Positions 56,277 to 64,000 of a DNA stretch of 64,000 nt are shown here, one piece after another. This stretch comes from Nectonema munidae. Its lineage: Eukaryota > Nematomorpha > Nectonematoida > Nectonematidae. A program made the position numbers and the translations under genes. The notes under the pieces are model-generated. The model was given only the letters and a program-made list of their open reading frames with translations, ran no database searches and had not been told where the DNA came from. Position 1 is the first letter of the stretch; each line of letters starts with the position of its first letter. The stretch covers positions 80,214 to 144,213 of the forward strand of contig JAUIRK010000095.1 in the NCBI GenBank assembly GCA_030549495.1. Direction: 5' to 3'.

Positions 56277-58548
56277 CTACGGTTAAGTTATGCTCTAAAA
56301 TTTTTTAGTTTTTGTTGAAGCTCTAACTTTTTCTGATAAACTTTTTTTCCTTAAAAGTTATTATAAAAGGCAAATCATTGCAAAATGTTAAAAGTTATTT
56401 TACTTTTTGTAGATTTTTGTAGCTTGCATCAATTTAACTTTTAAACTATTTTTGAATGATGCTGAGAAAAATGAAATAATGCAATTTAAATTTTTTGTTT
56501 TATTTTTGTTTGCACAATTATAACTTTATTTTATACCCTTGCTCCTGAATCAACCACATCTTTTCATATAAACATCGCAGGGTGTCTAGTAGACTCTTTG
56601 CCTTCAGACTACATTCACTCATATAAAACTACTCAACCTTCAGTTATTTGTTTTCAGTTGTTTTCTCTATGAATCAAATATCCTTTCATCAATTCCTGTA
56701 ATGTGCTTGGTAGACTACTTCATTTTCAAATGAAAAGTCTATTCCACCCCCCCCCCCCCCCCCCCCAATAATTTTGCATTTTTTAAACTAGTGTATATTC
56801 GATATGCAAATTTAATTAAAATATTTTCGCTGGAAGTATAGTATTTAAATTCACCAATTTTGTAAAAAAATATAAAGTAGTCTTATAAATTTAGGACTTT
56901 AGATATGAACTGAATACACTCTATTTTGAAGGATTGTTTGGATATTTGGTCTCCCGTGCTATTTCCAGACCACTAATTTTGAAAATTGCAACAAAAAAAT
57001 TTCGCCCCCAATAATTTTGAGGATGTGCGCCGCTTGTGTTGCCCCCTCCCCACGGTACTTAGAGCTTAATGACGGGGCTGAATAAGAATGAACTGTAAGA
57101 ATGTTGAAATACAAAAAATCAAGAAAGAATAGATTATTGATGATGAGTCAAAATACTCTAATTTTTAGATAAGGAATTATTCTAGGGATGACGAGTTTGT
57201 TTACTATAAGTCAAAAGAGTATGGGATATTGAGTAACATCACATTTATCTAACTATCAAGGAACATTTCTCTCTTCCTTACACAAACTTATATAAGACAT
57301 AGAAAGACGTGCTAAAAGAAGAAAGCGCCACTAATAAAAAAGGAAGCCTTTATTATTTTCTCGATTCAACTCTGTGTGGATTTGCCCTGTTTTTTACATT
57401 TCCGATAAGAGAGGCCTGCTTTGCCAAAGAAAACGACTTGTTACTTTATCATCACAATGAATGTAGTAATCAGTAATCACTACGAATAATATAGGCAATT
57501 TCCCAATATACTACTTACTAGTGGTCTTAGGGTTGTTCTCTGAGAATTCAGATTATAATAATATTCTTAATAGGATACGATGGGCGTGCTTGAAAAAGAG
57601 CACGTTTTAGACGCTCTCTGGGGCTTAGAGTAAAGCTAGTCATCTGTGCTAATTTAGAGATACCCGCACGATGTCCGACATTCAGAGACAACATCATGTT
57701 TTAGATACAATGAATAAAGTGTGGTTTAAATAAAACAACACAATGATTAGTCAATCAAACTTGAATGTATATATTATATTGAAACAAGTAGATAGTCCAA
57801 GGTAAGGCATGTAGTATAGGATCATAAGAAATTGTCTGTAGAGACTAATATTACTGATTATTAAATCTATGCTCTGGCTTAAAGGTATGGAACAAAATCC
57901 ATACCATGAACATATGCCACTTATATACGTATGTGTAAAATTATATGTGCTATATATTATTTACAAGAAAGACACTTACAAAGAGATTGTTTTAACTACA
58001 AGTCACGGTTGAAACTAGGGGGATTTTTTTAATGATAAATGAGATTAAGCACGATCGCCTGTTTGAGAGTAGAGTGCAAGTATAATGTTGGTTAATAATG
58101 ATGGTGTGTTCCTTAAACAAAAATTCTTTTATAAATAAAAAAGTTCGCCCCTCAAAATTTGCCAAACTTACAAAAAAGTTATGATCTCTCAGCCAATTGC
58201 ACTACTAATTTCGTCATGGCGAATGCCTAACACAAGTCCATCAATGCCAATTCATCTATACATCACGAGTATAAAGCATAAATCATCAGATAAAATAAAT
58301 TCTCTCCCCCCCCCCCCCCCCCACATGCTTGAAAAATAGTTTATATTCTGCATTAAAAAAAATTTATTACCCCTCCCCTCGTTGTAATAATTTTTGAGCT
58401 CTCTTTGAAATTTGATTACAGCTTTCTGGTTCAAGGTTCTGGCTAACTACTGTTTTCTAAATATTTATTAATTAATATAAAATTATTATCTTTACATGTA
58501 CTAATAATAAAGCTTTTGATGAAAAGATACAAATTTGAATCAAAAAAA
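56277..58548. other. AT-rich stretch with poly-C runs
   Basis: Poly-C runs of about 20 bases lie near 56747-56766 and 58305-58322. The phrase CCCCCAATAATTTTG occurs near 56761 and 57003 in direct order. The GC-rich GTGCGCCGCTTGTGTTGCCC near 57027 may be part of a hAT MITE, but no pair of ends was found. Confidence 0.35.
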
Positions 58549-58554
58549 TTTATT
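58549..58554 (-). terminator. poly(A) signal of the VPS29-like gene
   Basis: AATAAA on the minus strand about 35 bases after the stop codon at 58589-58591. No genomic poly(A) tract follows. Confidence 0.55.
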
Positions 58555-58588
58555 ACCAAATGATATAATTTACCTTAAAAAAATTCAC

Positions 58589-59134
58589 CTAAAAACTGTT
58601 CAAAAATTGTTTGTTAATAACCAGTTCTTCATTTATAACTTTGTAAGTGAAGACTTCAATGTTAGACTCTTTTATATCTAATAGGATAAATGAAGGCTCT
58701 GGTTTCTTGCAGAAAGAAGTGTAAGCTCCTGTAGCAGATCCAGGATTTAGATAAAACATCTTATTTTCTTCCCAAATATCCATTATATGCGTATGTCCAG
58801 AAACAAGTATATCAACATTTAACTGGGTTCCCTTTAATTTTAAGGAAGCTTTATTATAAGGAGAAATCTGAAATCCATTTAAAAGACCAAATTTAAAATC
58901 ATCAACTTTTATTATTTTGGTTTCTGGCAAGGAAGTATCATCATCGTATAAGCCTTTAACCACATGAACATCATAACAGATTGATTTTAGATAATTTAGA
59001 TTTTCAATGGTACACAAATTTCCAGTGCAAAAAATATGCTGAATTTTTCCTGGCACTAAAAGTTTTTTAAATTCTTGTGGAAGGGATGCTTCCTTGTAAG
59101 GTATATTGAAATCTCCAATTAAAAGAACTAGCAT
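58589..59134 (-). CDS. VPS29-like retromer subunit, divergent metal site
   Basis: A full-length 181-residue frame from MLVLLIGDFNIP to the stop; human VPS29 is 182 residues. FKKLLVPGKIQHIFCTGNLC, DVDILISGHTH-equivalent NVDILVSGHTH, and NPGSATGAY are classic. VPS29 has a metallophosphoesterase-like fold and holds VPS35 in the retromer coat, which returns cargo from endosomes. Compared with human VPS29, three metal-site residues are altered: His10 is Asn, Asp62 is Leu and His86 is Asn. Asp8, Asn39 and the two His of SGHTH remain. PSFILLDI keeps the Leu equivalent to human L152, used for partner binding. No intron is seen, and a good AATAAA follows. It could be the sole VPS29 gene, a paralogue, or an old retrocopy that kept its frame. 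Confidence 0.85.
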   Translation of the reverse strand: MLVLLIGDFNIPYKEASLPQEFKKLLVPGKIQHIFCTGNLCTIENLNYLKSICYDVHVVKGLYDDDTSLPETKIIKVDDFKFGLLNGFQISPYNKASLKLKGTQLNVDILVSGHTHIMDIWEENKMFYLNPGSATGAYTSFCKKPEPSFILLDIKESNIEVFTYKVINEELVINKQFLNSF

Positions 59135-59789
59135 TTGATTCTAATCCATTTTAAAAATAAAGCATAATAATAATCTTACTTAAAAAAATAAAAAACTTAA
59201 TTATTATAACAAACTGTCTTTCTCATCTTGACAAAATAATTTTTTAATTTAAATTAATTATGTAGCCTGGTAAGATAATGCGAGATATAAAAATATATAA
59301 AAATTCTATTTTTATTCTACTTTTATGTTAATTTCAATTATATAACATATACTTATGAAACACATTTTCCCAAACACACTATTTAATTTATCCAAATTAT
59401 TGTAATAATACAAATTAATATCTACCTATTTGTCTATATATATATTATATATATTTTTATGTTCATATTTACATGATTTTTCATTCGATCTACATTTTAT
59501 ATCAACCATCATACCAACACAATTTGTAACTTATTTAACTTCATGTTTCCTACATTTAATTTTAGCAATACTGAGAGCAACTTTAATTAGTCTTGAGTAT
59601 GCTCATGGATTTTTCTCTTACTGTTTTATTTCTTCAAATATGCTTTTTATGTACAATAAATCTTTCTTTCTATCGCCAGCACTCGTTCATACATAAATAT
59701 CTGTGTGTCTTTTTATTTTAAGCATTTATCTTATACATTTTTAACTTTAACTTCTTATTTGTAAATAAAGAATATATTTGTCCGTATTT
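59135..59789. other. AT-rich spacer upstream of the VPS29-like gene
   Basis: No coding motif was recognised. The promoter of the minus-strand gene should lie in its first few hundred bases, but no clear TATA or initiator stands out in such AT-rich DNA. Confidence 0.3.
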
Positions 59790-60412
59790 AAGTATATTTG
59801 GATAAAAAGTCCTACTGGTTCTAACCTATTGAATAAACATTCTAGAACAGTTTTTGTGATTCATAATAAGCATGTTTTTAAAAGAATAGCAGGCAACCCT
59901 GATGGAAACTATTCTACTTTCGATGAAATTATTCTTAGAAATTACAGCAGTTTATTTATACATAATATATATCGACCTCCATCAATCTCTAAAAATATTG
60001 ATTTATTTCTGGAAGAATTTTCAAGGTTTATTACATCAATTAACAATACTTGCAGCATAATAGTAGAGGATTTCAATAACAATTTACTACATATTAATAT
60101 ATATTGCAAAGTACTTCACTTCCATGATAGAGAGAGAGAGAATTTTATTATAAAAAAAGAGAGTTCACAAAAATAATAAAGTGGAGCAAACAATGTGTAT
60201 ATATGTTAATATTTATAATATATATTCACATGAAGAGCTATATTATCTTTTTCAAGATTATCATTATAGGAAAAATCAATTGCCAAATATGGCCGTGAAT
60301 AAGATTTTTCCAGTTGAATATATAAAAAAATTTTTTTTTTGCAAACCAACAAGTATAGCTTAAAAGTTCACATGGGTCTAGATTAGATTATATTTTGTAT
60401 GTACTCAGAAGA
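59790..60412 (+). mobile_element. LINE endonuclease fragment, plus strand
   Basis: The frame from about 59778 contains SSLFIHNIYRPPSISKNID and SIIVEDFNNNLL, where EDFN stands in place of the GDFN signature. Further on a different frame gives HGSRLDYILYVLRR at about 60370-60412, the DYI segment near the end of the domain. The SDH segment is missing and the sequence changes abruptly to the antisense RT region. The N-terminal endonuclease strand is not seen. Confidence 0.6.
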
Positions 60413-60419
60413 TGATTTT

Positions 60420-62480
60420 TTATTTTTTTTTAAATGAAAGTAATGATAGGGATAGATTTTCAAAGAGATGCACATTATCATTATAAAATTCATTAACTTT
60501 TTTTATTAAAGAAATACTTGATCCTTTTAGTGTATAGGTAATTTTTAAAGGTTTATGAGAGTTCCTAGTGTTATGTGAAAGATTTTCCCTATATCTTATC
60601 AGTGGCCCGAAAACATTCTGTAAACAACCGTTGAAATATTTATAGAGAAATACTCCAACCCTTTGTTTAAAAATATCTTCCACTTTCAATAATTCATTCT
60701 GAATAAAAATCTCTGAAGTGTGGTCCATCTTATTCATGTTAAAAATTACTCGTATAGCTCTCTCTTGAAGACGTTTTTTCCCAAAGGGAAACCAATTTAT
60801 GATGTAATAATTAACATAAGAGAGGAATAATTGCTTATAAATCAAAAGTTTAATTTTCAATGGGAAAATATTTTTAGTAAAAAACAAAATACCAATGACT
60901 CGATTTAGATCGAGGGCCAACTGATCGATTTGTTGCCTAAATTTCATTTTATTATCAAATAATAACCCAATTATTTTTACATTTTTTTCTTCAGCAATAC
61001 CTGTGTACTTTAAAAAGTTATATTTACTATTCTTATTGGAGATTATCATGCAATTGGATATCTTTTTGTTCAAAATCAAATTATTTTCAGAAAACCAGTT
61101 GTAGAGTTGGTCTAAGTTCTTATTCAAGCTATATGTGTCGATAACTTCACCATTTTTTACTTTAGATAAAGGGAGATAAGCGCAGATGTCGTCTGCAAAG
61201 AGCAGAAACTCAAAAAGGTTTGGAAAGAAGAAAATGTTGTTGATAGCTATGGTGAAAAGTAAGGGCCCCAAAATGGATCCCTTCGGGACACCATTTTTGA
61301 GGGATAGCTTCTTAGAAAAAGCGTCATTCATTTTAACAATTTGATACATATTAATAAGGTATGAGTTTAAAAAAACAAAGAACTTCTACTAAACCCACAT
61401 TCATTCAAATTCTTCAAGATTGATGAGTGATTAACTCTATCAAAAGTCTTTGACAGGTCAAAGAGAAAAATTACTGCGTCATCCTTTTTTTCTAAAATGT
61501 CAACTGTCTTATGAATCAAACAAGAGTGGAAAGATTCCGTGGAATAATGTTGGCGAAATCCAAATTGATAATCATTTAAGTAATTTATTGAACCCAAGTA
61601 AGTCTTCAATTGATGATGTATAAATTCTTCAAATATTTTTGAAAGTGTAGGGATAATTGAGATAGGTCTGTAATTATCTACATAGTTTCTATCATTTTTC
61701 TTATGTACAGGTACAATTTTATGAAGTATAAGTATTTCAGGAAAGACACAATTTTTTAAAGAAAGATTTATAGCTTTACATAAGATATTACAAATATCAT
61801 GTTTTATTAATTTTACTTGATTTATTGAAATTCCATATATGTCTTTTGTTTCATTTTTTTTCATTCCATCTATAACAAATAATTGCATTTCATATGAACA
61901 GAGTTCGAATTCAAAGGACTCAACTGTGTTGTCAAGAAAATTGAAATCGAGTTGTTCTGGCAAAGAGTCATTTTGTACAAAAGCAAAATTTTCATTGAAA
62001 ATGTTAGCTAAGGTATGATCATCATAGTACTCATCATTTCTTTAAATAAGTATTTATTTTATACTTTATACGATTTTTTAATAAAGTGTTTCATTCTTTA
62101 TTCATATGTTTTTACTTTTTTTGCATTTTTTATAAAGTTTATCACGTAGTTTTATCATTTGCATGACTTCGTCTGTGATCCAAGAATTAAATTTAGACTT
62201 GTATTTATTTTTTTTTGAACTCAATAAATGAAGTACATTTTTTGACCATATCAGAAATTTGAGAAATCATTTGCTTAAATAATTCAGATGAGTCATTTGG
62301 ATACAATTCAATAATTGAATGTCAGTTTAATTGTGTAGATAATGAGGAAAACAAGCGCCTATCGAAGTTTTCCCTTAACCTTTTTATTTTTATTTTATTA
62401 ATTTTCAAATTTAGAGATAAAAGTATCGGTATATGATCTGATTATTTTGAAGGTATATGATGAGATATTTTAATATCTAT
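60420..62480 (-). mobile_element. LINE endonuclease end and reverse transcriptase, minus strand
   Basis: From about 62450 the minus strand reads DHIPILLSLNLKI (endonuclease SDH end) with stops, then SWITDEVMQMIKLRDKLYKK (the linker typical of CR1/Jockey-like LINEs). At 61963-61367 come DNYRPISIIPTLSKIFEEFI, YQFGFRQHYSTE and FDLSKTFDRVNH, and at 61349-60420 NGVPKGSILGPLLF and LFADDICAYLPL, then the thumb region. One frame change separates the two RT frames near 61360. The RT ends at LLSFKKK next to a short A-rich run, probably close to the element's 3' end. It is a different, more diverged LINE than the pair at 9.5 and 31.6 kb. Confidence 0.8.
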
Positions 62481-62599
62481 CTATATGAAGTCGTGATACA
62501 AGTAAAGATTTAGTTGTTTGTTTAAACTATTTAATAAACGATTTGAAAATTAATGATGATTGAATAGTAAACAAGTTAAGGCTAAAAAGTATTTTGATG

Positions 62600-63400
62600 A
62601 CATAAAAAACGATTTAAAGAAAATTAAATCTAAGTTTTGGGAAATGAAGATTGAATAGTGATACTGTCAAATCTAAGGGATTTTCAACTCAGAAAACTAT
62701 AATTATTGATGGATCAAACTATCAACCATCTTTAAATACCAAATCTGACGCTGATAGTTTTTTACATTCAAACTTAAATGGTAATTATAACATTAATAAA
62801 GTCAAGCTAACAAAAAATAAAAAATTGTTAGTCGAAACATCTAATACTAAATCAATTGAATCAATAGAAAAAGAATTATTAGAAAAAAATAGAAAATCTC
62901 TTAGATATAATGATAGTTGTCCTAAATTAGCTCTTAAACAAATCCCTAATTTTATTAAATTTGAAGATATTGAATCATTATTAATATCTCAAAATGGTTT
63001 AGATAATCACGATATTACCTTAATCGAAAATTTTAAAGTTAGCCCAAATGCTGATTATTATGGGGTTAACGTAAAATTCACATCTAAAGCTTTGGTTAAA
63101 CTGTGCTCAATAAATAAAATATTTTTAGGATACACTTGTTATCTTGTATTACCAGTTATACCAAGCGTAATACTATGTAGTTCTTGTCTTAATCTCAGTG
63201 TAAGTCAAATGCAAAATTTTGTTCCTCCTGTGGAGAGAGTGGCCATAGCAATGAAAATTGTTTGGCAAACTATATTAATTGCAAAAATTGTAGAGATAAA
63301 AATCTACCGCATGAGCACCATACTTTTTCAATAGAATGCCATTTAAAGAAAAAAAATCATAATAATTTGAAGTTAAATCGTAAGCAAAGTTTAGATTTTT
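62600..63400 (+). mobile_element. LINE ORF1 (RNA-binding, CCHC type), plus strand
   Basis: The frame 62651-63334 contains a Ser/Asn/Lys-rich N-terminal part, an RRM-like middle (LVETSNTKSIESIEKELLEK, ADYYGVNVKFTSKALVKLCS), and begins the zinc-knuckle part. A frame change near 63195 is needed to read CSSCGESGHSNENC and CKNCRDKNLPHEHH, a CX2CX4HX4C knuckle and a second Cys/His cluster. This is the ORF1 of Jockey/I/CR1-type LINEs, which binds the RNA template. It belongs with the endonuclease just downstream. Confidence 0.7.
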
Positions 63401-63434
63401 TTCTTCTAAATAATAAATATACTATCTGATCTAA

Positions 63435-64000
63435 ATGACATTATTTATTTTGATAAAAAAATCCCATGAAAGTGTTTTCCAGCCCTCTATAGTTTCTAGT
63501 ATAGATGAAGTACGTTCACATAGGTTATATAATTTTAACCTATTGTCCCTAAACGTTCAATCTCTCAAATCTAAATGGAATTGCATCAAAATTTTCTTAG
63601 ATAAATTAATTAAAAATTGTATTTCAATTGATATTTTTGCCTTCCAAGAAACTTGGAATTCCGATGAAACAATGATTTTTACTATATCTGGATTTAATTA
63701 CTTTTCAAAACCTAAAACCATATCCAAGCACTCAGACTTGTGTTTTTTTTGTAAAAAGTTCGTATGTTGTTGAAACCTTGTGTTTGGACATAAACTCTGA
63801 TTTGTTTGAAATCTTAGGCCTCAAAATACAGTTAAATCTACAAACTTCTGTTTGTGTTTTTAATATTTATCGTCTACCTCGCTACAACCTAGAAGCTCTA
63901 GAATGTTTTATATCTTCATTCAGATCTCTCTTGGAAATCTATTGTAGTCGTAAGTGTTACGATTCTTTTTTTCTTGGAGACTTAAACAAAAAAAAGAAAA
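63435..64000 (+). mobile_element. LINE ORF2 start (endonuclease), cut by the window end
   Basis: FNLLSLNVQSLKSKWNCIKI and DIFAFQETWNSDE give the first two endonuclease motifs. A run of T near 63740 breaks the frame. After it NIYRLPRYNLEAL and FFLGDLNKKKK (GDLN) continue in another frame to the window edge. The reverse transcriptase would lie beyond it. Same strand and order as the ORF1 before it, so 62.6-64.0 kb is one LINE. Confidence 0.75.

Noticed and set aside
62600-63400. Zinc-knuckle ORF read as a retroviral or LTR-element gag
   Set aside because: It is followed on the same strand by an APE-type endonuclease start, the order of a LINE; no protease, integrase or LTR was seen.

Overview
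This is a strongly AT-rich, intron-capable eukaryotic sequence crowded with decayed mobile elements. It looks like an invertebrate (arthropod-like) genome. No bacterial operons, ribosomal RNA, true tRNA genes or CRISPR were seen. Only two recognisable host-type genes occur, both on the minus strand: the C-terminal UBX part of an ASPSCR1/TUG-like protein (about 41.0-41.6 kb) and a complete intronless VPS29-like retromer subunit (58.6-59.1 kb). The rest is built from transposons: hAT and piggyBac transposase relics, pogo/Tigger relics, at least four LINE copies, tRNA-derived SINEs, many MITEs, a foldback element and a satellite. No LTR retrovirus, Polinton or envelope-bearing element was recognised.

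Layout. 0-9 kb: a hAT relic, SINEs and short piggyBac-type MITEs in AT-rich DNA. 9.5-13.3 kb: LINE copy 1, carrying a nested hAT MITE. 14-20.3 kb: two broken piggyBac transposases, the second lying between two small inverted-end modules. 20.8-21.6 kb: a large foldback palindrome. 21.8-31 kb: MITEs, a SINE, a hAT relic, an unknown ORF and a Tigger derivative with a SINE inside it. 31.6-35.6 kb: LINE copy 2, a sister of copy 1 with the same nested hAT MITE plus a second, private one. 35.6-39.9 kb: a piggyBac relic and a BED-finger hAT relic, both minus strand. 40.5-41.6 kb: an inverted satellite block and the TUG gene. 42-47 kb: hAT and piggyBac MITEs and a Tigger relic. 47.7-49.3 kb: a broken member of a multicopy invertebrate gene family. 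49.4-51.3 kb: a piggyBac fragment, a hAT fragment, and a G-poor block with an orphan exon-like ORF. 52-58 kb: AT-rich DNA with a half copy of the foldback element, the satellite, and a 503-bp hAT MITE with a perfect target-site duplication. 59.8-64 kb: LINE pieces, some arranged head-on, running off the window end.

Two observations stand out. First, the short piggyBac-type MITEs carry a palindrome at a fixed distance from the TTAA end (positions 17-32), but its sequence differs completely from copy to copy. Position and symmetry are conserved, sequence is not. Second, the two LINE copies share an internal hAT insertion, a shared frame break and an apparent RT deletion, so they descend from one already defective source. 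The VPS29-like protein has also lost several metal-site residues while keeping its core fold motifs.
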